From Pseudonocardia sp. TRM90224 (GTDB lineage Bacteria; Actinomycetota; Actinomycetes; Mycobacteriales; Pseudonocardiaceae), in contig NZ_JAJGSX010000022.1 of the NCBI RefSeq assembly GCF_021245725.1, forward strand, positions 1-64,000: 64,000 nucleotides of DNA. The letters are read 5' to 3'. Positions 24,312 through 31,979 of this stretch are shown here, piece after piece. The notes beneath the pieces were generated by a model. That model worked only from the letters and a program-made list of their open reading frames with translations, was not told the origin of the DNA and ran no database searches. The position numbers and the translations under genes were made by a program. Position 1 is the first letter of the stretch. Each line of letters opens with the position of its first letter.

Positions 24312-25136
24312 CTACCGGATCTGGTCGATTTCGGCCACGTCGCTGTGACGTCGCCAGGTCGCTGTCAACCTGGCCAGCGACGAGCCCGACAGCCGCCGGC
24401 ACTCCCGCCCCAGGTGCGACTGGTCGGTGTACCCGGACGTGAACGCGGCCGCGGCGATCGTCGTCCGGCCTGCCGCGATGTCCGGCAGGACCTGCAGGAA
24501 CCGTTGGAACCGGAACACCCGGTGCAGCTCCTTCGGCCCGAACCCGGTGGCCGCCCGCACCTGGCGGCGCATGGTCCGATCGCTCGTCCCGACCTGCTCT
24601 GCAACGTCGTCGACCCGCGCGTCCGGCGCCGCCAACGCCGCGACGGCCCGCAGCACCACCGGCTCCGGGCAGAACCCGCGGCGCAACCGCCCGGCGATCA
24701 GTTGCTCCAGGACCAGCCGCTGTGCCGCGGGCGCCCGGGCAGTGCGCAGCTCGTCGCGGAGCCGGAACTCGCCGGGCAACGTCCAGCGCAGGATCTCTCG
24801 AAGGTCGACGACCCTTCGATGCATCCACGAGTCGACGTCGACGCCCAGCAGCCTGCCCGCCACGCCGCTGCGCAGCCGGATCCCGACCGTCGTCCCGGAC
24901 GCGGCGACGGGCAGCCACAGCGGCGCCGAACCGGCCGAGACGGCTCTGACCCTGGCCCCGTCCCACGTGATGTCGATGCAGCCGTCCGGCACGACCCGCA
25001 GCATCCGGGACCACCCGGGCGTGCCCTCCCACGTGCCGCAAGCGGCCGCCGCGATCTCGGGCGCGGGCTGCCACTCCCGGTAGGACGATCGGCGCCCACC
25101 GGGGCCGACCGACCGAGCCCGCAGCGGCACCCCCAC
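24312..25136 (-). CDS. AraC-family transcriptional regulator
   Basis: A 274-residue protein whose N-terminal ~150 residues contain the V-P-D-G-C-I-D-I-T-W motif of the DUF6597-type sensor domain seen in many AraC regulators. The C-terminal ~100 residues hold two helix-turn-helix units, with V-A-E-Q-V-G-T-S-D-R-T-M-R-R-Q in the first and A-F-T-S-G-Y-T-D-Q-S-H-L-G-R-E-C in the second. It lies divergent from the VOC gene with about 70 bases between, and probably controls that gene and the thioesterase behind it. Confidence 0.85.
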   Translation of the reverse strand: MGVPLRARSVGPGGRRSSYREWQPAPEIAAAACGTWEGTPGWSRMLRVVPDGCIDITWDGARVRAVSAGSAPLWLPVAASGTTVGIRLRSGVAGRLLGVDVDSWMHRRVVDLREILRWTLPGEFRLRDELRTARAPAAQRLVLEQLIAGRLRRGFCPEPVVLRAVAALAAPDARVDDVAEQVGTSDRTMRRQVRAATGFGPKELHRVFRFQRFLQVLPDIAAGRTTIAAAAFTSGYTDQSHLGRECRRLSGSSLARLTATWRRHSDVAEIDQIR

Positions 25137-25207
25137 GGCTCCATCCTGCCGCGGCCCAGCAATTTCGGAGAAGGTTGCTCGGATCGGTGCTGTCTAGCGT
25201 CGGTGCC

Positions 25208-25570
25208 ATGCAGATCGCCATCGTCGCGGTGCCCGTCCGCGACCAGGACCGCGCGAGGGAGTTCTACGTCGGGAAGCTCGGCTTCCGGCCGGTGGCCGAC
25301 GACGTCTTCGGCCCGGACCGGCGCTGGGTCCAGCTCGCACCGCCGGGCGGCGGCGCCACCGTCACGCTGGTCACGTGGTTCCCCTCGATGCCGCCCGGCT
25401 CGATGAAGGGTCTCGTGATCGAGGTGGCCGACGTCGCCGCCACCCGCAAGGAGCTGATCGCCGTCGGTGTTGCGGTCGGCGAGGTCGACGATCAGCCGTG
25501 GGCTGCGCTCGCCCAGCTCGACGACGTCGACGGGAACGGGATCGTCCTGCAGCAGAGCCGCCTCACCTGA
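25208..25570 (+). CDS. VOC (glyoxalase/bleomycin-resistance-like) family protein
   Basis: A 120-residue protein starting M-Q-I-A-I-V-A-V-P-V-R-D-Q-D-R-A-R-E-F-Y, the classic VOC opening, with K-L-G-F-R-P following and D-V-D-G-N-G-I-V-L near the end. An in-frame start 11 codons upstream exists, but the family begins here. Single-domain VOC proteins are usually metal-dependent lyases, dioxygenases or drug binders; which one is not visible. It faces the AraC gene and its end overlaps the TetR stop by 8 bases. Confidence 0.85.
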   Translation: MQIAIVAVPVRDQDRAREFYVGKLGFRPVADDVFGPDRRWVQLAPPGGGATVTLVTWFPSMPPGSMKGLVIEVADVAATRKELIAVGVAVGEVDDQPWAALAQLDDVDGNGIVLQQSRLT

Positions 25571-26144
25571 GATCGGCCGGCAGGAACACCGCGGCCGCTT
25601 CCTCGGCGAGCGTGTCGGGGTCTGGAGCGTGCGGATCGGTCTGGGCCAGCTGCAGCAGCCCGAGGATGGCCGCGTACGCGACGCGGGCCCGTGATTCCGC
25701 GCGGTCGGGCGGCAGGCCGAGCTCGATGTACGTGCTGGTCATGAGCCGCAGCCGCGCCTGGTTCACCTGCTGGACGGCGTCCTTGACCTGCGGGTTGTTG
25801 CGGTCGCCGAGCAGGCTGAGCTGCACCGACGGCGCCAGCGGCCGGACCGCGTGCACGACGGTGTCGAGCAGCTCGCGCAGCCGCTCGGCCGGATCGGCGA
25901 TCGCGGCGAGCCCGGCGAGCCCTGCGTCGCCGTGGCTGCGCGCCCATTCCGTGAGCGCTGCGGCGACCAGCTCGTCGCGGTTGCGGTAGTGCGCGTAGAA
26001 GCTGCCCTTGGTGACGCCGAGCGTCCGGGCCAGCGGTTCGACCGCAACCGCGGGGAGCCCGCCGTCGGCGATCGCCTGCAGCGCGGCCCGCGCCCAGTCC
26101 TGGGCGGACAACCGGGTCGTGTCCTTCACCACGGGAGAGAACAT
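25563..26144 (-). CDS. TetR-family transcriptional regulator
   Basis: A 193-residue repressor. The N-terminal helix-turn-helix reads L-A-R-T-L-G-V-T-K-G-S-F-Y-A-H-Y-R-N-R-D-E-L, standard for the family. The frame stays open upstream, but the ATG at 26144 is chosen because the three operator copies start right there and the coding sequence before it is not TetR-like. The operator nearest this gene overlaps its start codon, so tight self-repression is expected. The divergent cupin gene shares the operators. Confidence 0.88.
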   Translation of the reverse strand: MFSPVVKDTTRLSAQDWARAALQAIADGGLPAVAVEPLARTLGVTKGSFYAHYRNRDELVAAALTEWARSHGDAGLAGLAAIADPAERLRELLDTVVHAVRPLAPSVQLSLLGDRNNPQVKDAVQQVNQARLRLMTSTYIELGLPPDRAESRARVAYAAILGLLQLAQTDPHAPDPDTLAEEAAAVFLPADLR

Positions 26145-26208
26145 ACGCCACCGTATTGACCGCTCCCGACCACGAAAGATACGGTGCCGTATGGATACGC
26201 CACCGTAT
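26143..26208. promoter_or_regulatory. three tandem TetR operators (ATACGGNNCCGTAT type)
   Basis: Copies lie at 26143-26156 (ATACGCCACCGTAT), 26179-26192 (ATACGGTGCCGTAT, perfect arms) and 26195-26208 (ATACGCCACCGTAT, identical to the first). The first overlaps the TetR start codon and the second overlaps the cupin start codon at 26191. Binding would block both genes at transcription start or translation start. Confidence 0.85.
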
Positions 26209-26739
26209 GGAATCCGCAGGGTGGTCACCGGCCACGATGTCGACGGCAAGGGTCGCGTGGTGGACGACGGCGCGGTCGAGCCGATCACGTCCGACCTGAT
26301 GCCCGGCTACGCCGCCTACCGACTCTGGGGCAATGACGAGCCTCCGACGTTCCCGGACGACGGCTCGCCGCTCCCGGCCGACAGTTACTTCCCGCCGCGG
26401 AACGGTTCCCGCTTCATGGTCAACCTGATCCCGCCGGGCGAACCGAGCCCACCCGCGGACGTCGACGTGCCCGCGGCGCTCGCGGAGTTGGACCTGCGCA
26501 TGCCGGGCGCGATGGCCCACATGGAGCCCGACACGCCGGGGATGCGCACCACGGACTCCCTCGACTACGTCGTGGTCGTCTCCGGCGAAGTGACCCTGGA
26601 GCTCGACGACGGCGAACGGACCGTACTGCGCGCCGGCGACGTCGTCGTCCAGAACGGCACCCGGCACGCGTGGCGCAATCACGGCACCGAGCCCTGCATG
26701 ATCGTCGGGGTCGCGGTCGGCGCGGACCGGTCGACGTGA
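26191..26739 (+). CDS. cupin-domain protein under TetR control
   Basis: A 182-residue protein with a C-terminal cupin: V-V-S-G-E-V-T-L-E-L-D-D-G-E (cupin motif 1 region) and G-D-V-V-V-Q-N-G-T-R-H-A-W (motif 2 with its His). Motif 1 lacks the usual HxH, so metal binding may be weak or altered. The ATG at 26191 sits inside the second operator and leaves little or no leader. It is likely an oxygenase-like or sugar/aromatic-binding small enzyme whose inducer is the TetR ligand. Its end overlaps the DUF222 pseudogene by about 60 bases, convergently. Confidence 0.8.
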   Translation: MDTPPYGIRRVVTGHDVDGKGRVVDDGAVEPITSDLMPGYAAYRLWGNDEPPTFPDDGSPLPADSYFPPRNGSRFMVNLIPPGEPSPPADVDVPAALAELDLRMPGAMAHMEPDTPGMRTTDSLDYVVVVSGEVTLELDDGERTVLRAGDVVVQNGTRHAWRNHGTEPCMIVGVAVGADRST

Positions 26740-27976
26740 ACGGCATGGCGTGGATTCTGGTCGGGGTCGATCCATTTGGGTGGGATGAACTCCGGTAGGC
26801 CATCGACTATTCGCACGGACCATTCCGTGGCATGGATCTCCCGGTGATGCATTCGGCACAACATCACCAGGTTGTTGATCTTGGTTGATCCGCCATTCTG
26901 CCATTCAACAATATGGTGGATGTCGCACCAGCTCGCCGGGCGACCACAACGGGCGCATCCGCGGTCACGGGCGGCGACGGCTCGGCGCATTCCGTCGGGG
27001 ATGACGCGGTTTGCGCGGCCGATGTCGAGTGGTTGGCTGTCGCCGTTATGACGATGGGGATGACTGCGGCGTGGCAGGCGAGCAGCCGCAGATCCTTGGT
27101 GGTGATAGTGCCGCCGAAGTCGAGGATCGCGGTCCGGACCCGGTTCTCCAGCTCTTCGAGTGGGATGTGCACGTTGAGGTGCGGGCGGTGCCCGCCGGCG
27201 TGGGGGACGTCGCCGTGGTCGAGCACATACCCGCAGATATCAGCGAGTGCTGCGGCTTGGCGCTGTCCCATGCTGCGCTGATCATCACTGGTGGCCGGCT
27301 TCGACTTCGCATCGATCAACGTCGCGATGGTGGCGAACAGGACCGCGTTGTCGAACCGACCCTTGATCGTCCCGCCCGGTCGGTCCGGATGACGAGTGAT
27401 CGTCAGCTCGTTCACCTCGGACTCGGGTCAGTCGTCGGGTTCGGGTCCGTCCTGGTCGAACGACCGGACGATCCGCATCCCCAACACGTACAAGCTCTGC
27501 GGTTCGAACACGGGCGCGTGGTCTGCGAGCTGGACCTCGACGTCGGCGCACACCGCCGGGGTCAACCGCCCAGCCTCTTTCGACCCGAGGACTTCGGCGA
27601 TCTTCTCCACGTGCCGCAGGCTCATCGCCCCGGCCGCGAACGCCGTCGCCGTGGCGGGCAGCCGGGGTGGCAGCACCTGACCGTCCAGCGTGATCTGCGG
27701 GCAGATGTGCTCGGCTGCGGTGACGTACCGTTTGGCGTCGTTGTGGTCGAGGTTCCACAGGTCCCGGATCGCGTGGATCGGCGACTTGTAGCCACGGGCA
27801 TGAAAGCCACCCTCACGAACGAAAGCACTGATCGCGCAAACCCTCGCGAAGTCCACTCGCCGCCCGAGAATCTCTAACTCGCGGGTCGCACTACAGCGTT
27901 CTTCGAACGTCCCGACCAGGGTGTCTGCCTGCAGTTGTGTCACCCCGTCGAGGGCGGTCTGCAGGTTCTCGGACAT
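26679..27976 (-). pseudogene. DUF222/HNH endonuclease-like gene, broken by a stop and a frameshift
   Basis: Three pieces together make a full DUF222-HNH protein of about 430 residues. Piece 1 (27976-27428) has the DUF222 region and ends in TGA at 27428-27430. Piece 2 (to about 27046) continues in the same frame, so that TGA is an in-frame nonsense codon. Piece 3 (from about 27046 to 26679) is in another frame and contains the HNH motif C-x-x-C...D-I-H-H-I-x-E-W-x-x-G-G...N-L-V-x-L-C-x-x-H-H. One base is missing near 27046, where the family has I-V-M-N-G-D. These genes are abundant in actinobacteria and often decay. Confidence 0.85.
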
Positions 27977-28173
27977 GCCTCCATTTTAGACGCGGTGAAG
28001 ACTCCAATTTCGATTTCTTCCCTCTTTTCCGGTGGTGCCGTCTAGAGACGGTTTTCGCACCGCACACACCGGATGGACTCCGCACACACGTCACAACATG
28101 TGTGCCGACACCACCACGTGTGTGCCGTCGCGCCAACAGCGTGCCCGCCACCCACCGCACCGCAGGGGAAACC

Positions 28174-28234
28174 GTCGACAACGACGTTCTGGCTGTTTGT
28201 GAACGCTAACAACAGCCAAAACGTCGTTGTCGAC
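28174..28234. repeat. 61-bp palindromic element, copy 1 (family A)
   Basis: Arms of 24 bases begin and end with GTCGACAACGAC and GTCGTTGTCGAC and differ at one position; the loop is 13 bases containing GAACGCTAAC. Two more 61-base copies are at 49631-49691 and 63744-63804. Confidence 0.9.
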
Positions 28235-28289
28235 ACCCAAGCCCGGCCTGCGCCGACGGCGTGCCCGCCACCCACAGGTGGGGCCGAGA

Positions 28290-28426
28290 GTGCCATCCCG
28301 TCGACCTGGAAAATCCCTACCACACGGCCGCCCGTGGGCGGCCCTCAACGAATCCGCAAGGCAACAAAGCAAGCTCCGCCCACGGGCGGCCGTGTGGTAT
28401 TCCCAAGGAGGTCGACGGGATGGCAC
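28290..28426. repeat. large imperfect inverted repeat with ~50-base arms
   Basis: The left arm (28290-28341) starts GTGCCATCCCGTCGACCT and ends in CACACGGCCGCCCGTGGGCGG. The right arm (28376-28426) is its complement, ending GGTCGACGGGATGGCAC. About 34 bases of loop lie between. The outer 18 and inner ~20 bases pair, with a mismatched middle. The inner left part, GGCCGCCCGTGGGCGGCC, is itself a palindrome. Confidence 0.85.
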
Positions 28427-28576
28427 GACCCAACCCATCCCGGAGATCTGCCCGCCCGGCGAGGGCGCCCTTGAAAACGCGCGACCACCAAGACCAACAG
28501 AACCACCACCGCGAGACCATCCGCCACGAACCCACCCAACGAACCACGTCGAGAACCCACCCCCACCCACCCAACC

Positions 28577-28796
28577 GCGAGACTCACCGCTCCGGATCGC
28601 GAGACTCACCGCTCCCGAATGCGAGACTCGCCGCTCCAAAACGCGCGACTCGCCCGCCGAGACGTGGGACTCGCCGTGCCGGAGGTGTCGACTCACCGTG
28701 CCGGAAGTGTCGACTCACCGTGCCGGAAGTGTCGACTCACCGTGCCGAAGGTGTCGACTCACCGTGCCGGAAGTGTCGACTCACCCGCCCACCCCG
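28577..28796 (+). repeat. tandem repeat, ten 22-bp units with core GACTCRCC (family C, locus 1)
   Basis: Units start every 22 bases at 28577, 28599, 28621, 28643, 28665, 28687, 28709, 28731, 28753 and 28775. The core GACTCACC or GACTCGCC is constant; flanks shift from GCGA...GCTCC in early units to GTC...GTGCCGGAAGT in later ones. A second locus is at 42308-42440. Confidence 0.9.
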
Positions 28797-28979
28797 ACTC
28801 GCGCACTGTCGGGCCCCGACTCGCACGGTGTGGTCGAGGACGCGCGGTCCCGGATTCGAAGAGGAGTCCTGTCAGCGTGAACACCGGATGCACGTCGGCT
28901 GAACCTCCTGTGCTCCCAGGTATTTGGCGCACAGCTTTGGATACGTTCCCTTACCGAAGCTCAATTCGAAAGGATCCGC

Positions 28980-29180
28980 ATGAACCTCCTCGCCAAGCTG
29001 AGCGACCGGATGCTCGACGTCCTCGTCCACAAGACCACCGCGGCCGCGTGGAACCAGCAGGGCTGCTCGACGGAATGCCGTCACGAAGCGGCGTGCGGCC
29101 CCGCGTACTGGATGGAGTGCCGGTACTGCGGCGGCGGCCGACCGTCCTGCAGGTGCAACGCCCTCTGCAACCCGGGCTGA
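28980..29180 (+). CDS. small cysteine-rich peptide, possible modified-peptide precursor
   Basis: A 66-residue product. Residues 1-23 (L-A-K-L-S-D-R-M-L-D-V-L-V) form an amphipathic leader-like helix ending in TTAAA. Residues 29-63 carry eight cysteines (C29, C33, C39, C47, C50, C57, C59, C63) plus Trp, Tyr and Gly. A GAAAGGA ribosome binding site lies 6 bases upstream of the ATG. Similar leader/Cys-core organisation is seen in orphan actinobacterial small peptides; whether it is secreted, disulfide-folded or post-translationally modified cannot be told. No modification enzyme lies adjacent. It is convergent with the phosphatase gene, 4 bases apart. Confidence 0.7.
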   Translation: MNLLAKLSDRMLDVLVHKTTAAAWNQQGCSTECRHEAACGPAYWMECRYCGGGRPSCRCNALCNPG

Positions 29181-29184
29181 GCAC

Positions 29185-29865
29185 CTACGTCCAAGCCGCC
29201 CGTTCCCGCGTTGTCGGTCGGTAGTCCGACCACTGCGGGAACGGGCGGTCCAGTTTGTAGCGGAAGTCGGGCTGGCGGACGAGCGTGTAGCTCTCGGCGT
29301 TCTCCGGGTTGGAGAGCGATTCGAAGAAGTCGACCGACCAGTGGAACCAGCGCATGCAGAACAGCCGCATGGTCAGGCCGTGCGAGACGATCAGGACGTT
29401 TCGCGGCGAGCCCGGATGGTCCCAGTCGCGGTGCAGGGTCTCCAGGAACGTCGAGACCCGGTCGTAGACGTCCGCGCCGGACTCACCGTCGGTGAAACGG
29501 TAGAAGAAGTGGCCGTACGAGTCGCGCAGCTCGCGCTGCCGGGCGATGTCGACGCTGTCCTGGAAGTTCGCCCAGTCCTGCTCGCGCAACCGCGGCTCCT
29601 GCCGGGCCGTCTCGACGAGGTCGTCGATGCCGAGCGCGTCGAGCGTCTGCAGGGCTCGGCGGTACGGCGAGACGTACACCCGCACCGGCAGCCCGTCGAA
29701 CCGGCTGCGCAGCGCCGCGCCGGTAGCCGCGGCCTGGCTGCGGCCCGCGTCAGTGAGCGGGATGGCGTGATCGGGCACCCGTTCGAATATCGACTGGTCG
29801 ATGTTCGCCTCGGACTGCCCGTGCCGGAGCAGGACGATCCGCAGCGGCCGCCGGCTCAGATCCAT
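29185..29865 (-). CDS. histidine phosphatase superfamily protein (phosphoglycerate-mutase-like)
   Basis: A 226-residue protein with the catalytic L-R-H-G-Q motif at residues 13-17, S-P-Y-R-R-A-L-Q-T as the second Arg box, and V-S-H-G-L-T-M-R as the second His box. These are the hallmarks of the superfamily, which forms a phospho-His intermediate. The start at ATG 29865 is preferred over an upstream in-frame start because the conserved first strand begins just after it. Substrates vary widely across the family and cannot be named. It is divergent from the ligase operon. Confidence 0.87.
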   Translation of the reverse strand: MDLSRRPLRIVLLRHGQSEANIDQSIFERVPDHAIPLTDAGRSQAAATGAALRSRFDGLPVRVYVSPYRRALQTLDALGIDDLVETARQEPRLREQDWANFQDSVDIARQRELRDSYGHFFYRFTDGESGADVYDRVSTFLETLHRDWDHPGSPRNVLIVSHGLTMRLFCMRWFHWSVDFFESLSNPENAESYTLVRQPDFRYKLDRPFPQWSDYRPTTRERAAWT

Positions 29866-29952
29866 CGCCCGATCATGGCAGTGCACCAACCGTTGCGTGG
29901 GTTCGGTAGAAGCACGCATCCCCACCCGGTCGGGCGTCAGCAGGATGTGTGC

Positions 29953-31539
29953 ATGTTCCTCATGTCATCCGCCCAGCGTCGGTCGCCGGCACTCGACGAC
30001 ATGGGTCTGCGCGAGCGGTGGCGGCGCGCCCGGCTCGGCATCTACGGCGGCGCGCTCACGGGCGTCTACGGGCTGACGAACCTACACCCGGCGGTGTGGA
30101 AGGGCCTCGTGCGCACCTACCGCCCCGCATTCGACGCGCTCGCGCGCCGGCACGCCCGGCTGAGCTGCGCGTACGCCGCGGTCGACGTGCCCGCGTACCG
30201 CGACCTCGTGCGTCGCACCGGCGCCACCGGCCACCGGCGCCTCTCCGACTTCCCGGAGACGACGAAGGACAACTACGTCACGGTCTACGACGAGGTGAGC
30301 CGCTGCCAGCACGGTGAGCTCGACATGGTCGGCACCGTCGTGGACGAGTCGGCCGGCTCGTCCGGCCGCCCCTTCAACTGGGTGCGCGGCAAGCGCGAGC
30401 TGCGCACCGTCTACCGCAACACGTCCTGCTACACCGAGCTGGTCTTCCCTGCCCGGCGGCCGTTCGCGATCAACGCGTTCTCGATGGGCGCGTGGGCAAC
30501 CGGAACCACGACGGGCACAGCGATGGCGCGCATCGCGATGGTCAAGAACACCGGGCCGGACGTCGAGAAGATCGTCGACACGCTCACCCACTTCGGGCCG
30601 GGCTTCGACTACGTCGTCTCGGCCTACCCGCCGTTCCTCAAGCACCTGCGCGACCGGCTGGACGCGGTCGGCTTCCCGTGGGCCGAGTACCGCATCCGCG
30701 GCATGGTCGGCGGCGAGCCCATGACCGAGGCCCTGCGCGACTACCTGCAGGAACGCTTCGAGATCGTGCGTTCCGGCTACGGCGCGAGCGACCTGTCGAT
30801 CGGCATCGGCGCGGAGACCGGCTTCACGGTGTGGCTGCGCAAGGAGCTGATGAGCGACGCCGAGCTGCGCCACGAGCTGCTCGGGCCCGACGAGCAGCGG
30901 CTGCCGATGATCTTCCAGTACAACCCGCTCGAGACGTACCTGGAGACCAATGAGCGCGGTGAGCTGCTGTGCACCGTCAACAGCAGCCACGTGCTGCAGC
31001 CGAAGCTGCGCTACAACGTCGGCGACGAGGCGCGGCTGTTCTCGCTGCGTGACGTGCGGCGGCTGGTCCGCCGCGACCCCGACCGCTGGGAGCGTCTCGC
31101 GGAAGTGAAGGACGAGCGGATGAGCCTGCCGCTGCTGTTCCTGTTCGGCCGCAAGGACAGCACGATCTCCTACATGGGGGCCAACATCTACCCCCAGGAC
31201 GTCGAGTACGGGCTCTACAACGACAACCCGGCCGCCGCGGCAATCGCACGGTTCTGCCTCACGATCGAGGAGCAGGCCGACCTCGAGCCGCGACCGGTGG
31301 TCAACATCGAGCTGCGGCCCGACGCCGAGCTGGACGACGACGGTCGTGCCGAGCTGGCGCAACGCTGCCGCGACGGTGTGCTCCGGCATCTCGCCACGGT
31401 GTCCAGGGACTTCGCCCAATCGCTCTCGGAGGACCCGACCGCCGCCGACCTGCGGGTGCGCGTGGTGCGGCCGGGGGAGGGGCCGTTCGCCGCGGCCGAC
31501 CAGAAGATCAAGAACACCTACCTGGTGAGGCAGTCGTGA
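29953..31539 (+). CDS. phenylacetate-CoA ligase-like adenylate-forming enzyme
   Basis: A protein of about 528 residues with the features of the PaaK branch of the adenylate-forming superfamily: an E-S-A-G-S-S-G-R-P motif (the P-loop-like Ser/Gly box), a central G-Y-G-A-S-D-L motif, and a late F-G-R-K-D-S-T-I-S-Y-M-G-A-N-I-Y-P-Q-D hinge. It should activate a carboxylic acid with ATP, probably passing it to CoA or a direct acceptor. It heads a four-gene operon whose next gene overlaps its stop by GTGA, and the operon's acyltransferase is a natural acceptor enzyme. Other in-frame starts at 29962 and 30001 are possible. Confidence 0.82.
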   Translation: MFLMSSAQRRSPALDDMGLRERWRRARLGIYGGALTGVYGLTNLHPAVWKGLVRTYRPAFDALARRHARLSCAYAAVDVPAYRDLVRRTGATGHRRLSDFPETTKDNYVTVYDEVSRCQHGELDMVGTVVDESAGSSGRPFNWVRGKRELRTVYRNTSCYTELVFPARRPFAINAFSMGAWATGTTTGTAMARIAMVKNTGPDVEKIVDTLTHFGPGFDYVVSAYPPFLKHLRDRLDAVGFPWAEYRIRGMVGGEPMTEALRDYLQERFEIVRSGYGASDLSIGIGAETGFTVWLRKELMSDAELRHELLGPDEQRLPMIFQYNPLETYLETNERGELLCTVNSSHVLQPKLRYNVGDEARLFSLRDVRRLVRRDPDRWERLAEVKDERMSLPLLFLFGRKDSTISYMGANIYPQDVEYGLYNDNPAAAAIARFCLTIEEQADLEPRPVVNIELRPDAELDDDGRAELAQRCRDGVLRHLATVSRDFAQSLSEDPTAADLRVRVVRPGEGPFAAADQKIKNTYLVRQS

Positions 31540-31979
31540 GGACCACCGACTTCAGCGCAGCGCCCGCGCAGGCGCAGGCCACCGCGATGTTCATCGGCGC
31601 CACCCGCTACCGCGGCATCCGCTCGATCATGACGCTGACCAGGACGTGGTTCCGCCTGGTCCGCGACCTGAAGCGGGTGCGCGGCTACTGCTGGCACAAG
31701 GTCTACTGGGAGTTTCCCTTCACCCTGGGGACGATCGCGTTCTTCACCGACCGCGACGCGATGCTGACATTCGCGCGCAGCCGGCACCACCGTGCGCTCA
31801 TGCAGTGGGTGTGCGACGGCACCCGCAACGCCGACGGCGGCTGGATCAGGCTCTACTCGGCGGACGAAGGCGGCTACGCCAACGGCGTCTGGCGCGCCGA
31901 GGAGAACGTCATGCGGCACATCGAGACGTTCAGCCCGCTCTCGCGCGAGACCAGCGGCCCGCCGGTGGTGCGCCGGTGA
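31536..31979 (+). CDS. conserved small protein of unknown function, second gene of the ligase operon
   Basis: A 147-residue protein with G-A-T-R-Y-R-G-I, a Trp/Tyr-rich middle (G-Y-C-W-H-K-V-Y-W-E-F-P-F-T-L-G) and I-A-F-F-T-D-R-D-A. The layout suggests a dimeric alpha/beta-barrel-like fold such as DUF4188/antibiotic-monooxygenase types, but I cannot assign it. The start GTG overlaps the ligase stop (GTGA) and its stop overlaps the next gene the same way, so translation is coupled. It is probably an accessory enzyme of the same pathway. Confidence 0.7.
   Translation: MRTTDFSAAPAQAQATAMFIGATRYRGIRSIMTLTRTWFRLVRDLKRVRGYCWHKVYWEFPFTLGTIAFFTDRDAMLTFARSRHHRALMQWVCDGTRNADGGWIRLYSADEGGYANGVWRAEENVMRHIETFSPLSRETSGPPVVRR

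Larger units (their letters stand above)
27980..28979. other. 1-kb non-coding, repeat-packed intergenic island
   Basis: No gene was supported in this stretch. It starts with an unusually AT-rich patch (28000-28030). It contains GTGTGTGCCG/CACACGTC-type short repeats (28055-28130), a GCGTGCCCGCCACCCAC direct repeat (28139 and 28259), palindrome A copy 1, a ~50-base-arm inverted repeat (28290-28426) and ten 22-bp tandem units (28577-28796). All open frames through it are repetitive and lack codon-position bias. Confidence 0.8.

Noticed and set aside
28577..28796. Possible CRISPR array.
   Set aside because: The 22-base units are contiguous and similar throughout; there are no unique spacers and no cas genes.
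28261..28902. Two overlapping plus-strand open frames across the 28.2-28.9 kb repeat island.
   Set aside because: They consist mostly of the 22-bp repeat translated in changing frames, with no ribosome binding site and no codon bias.
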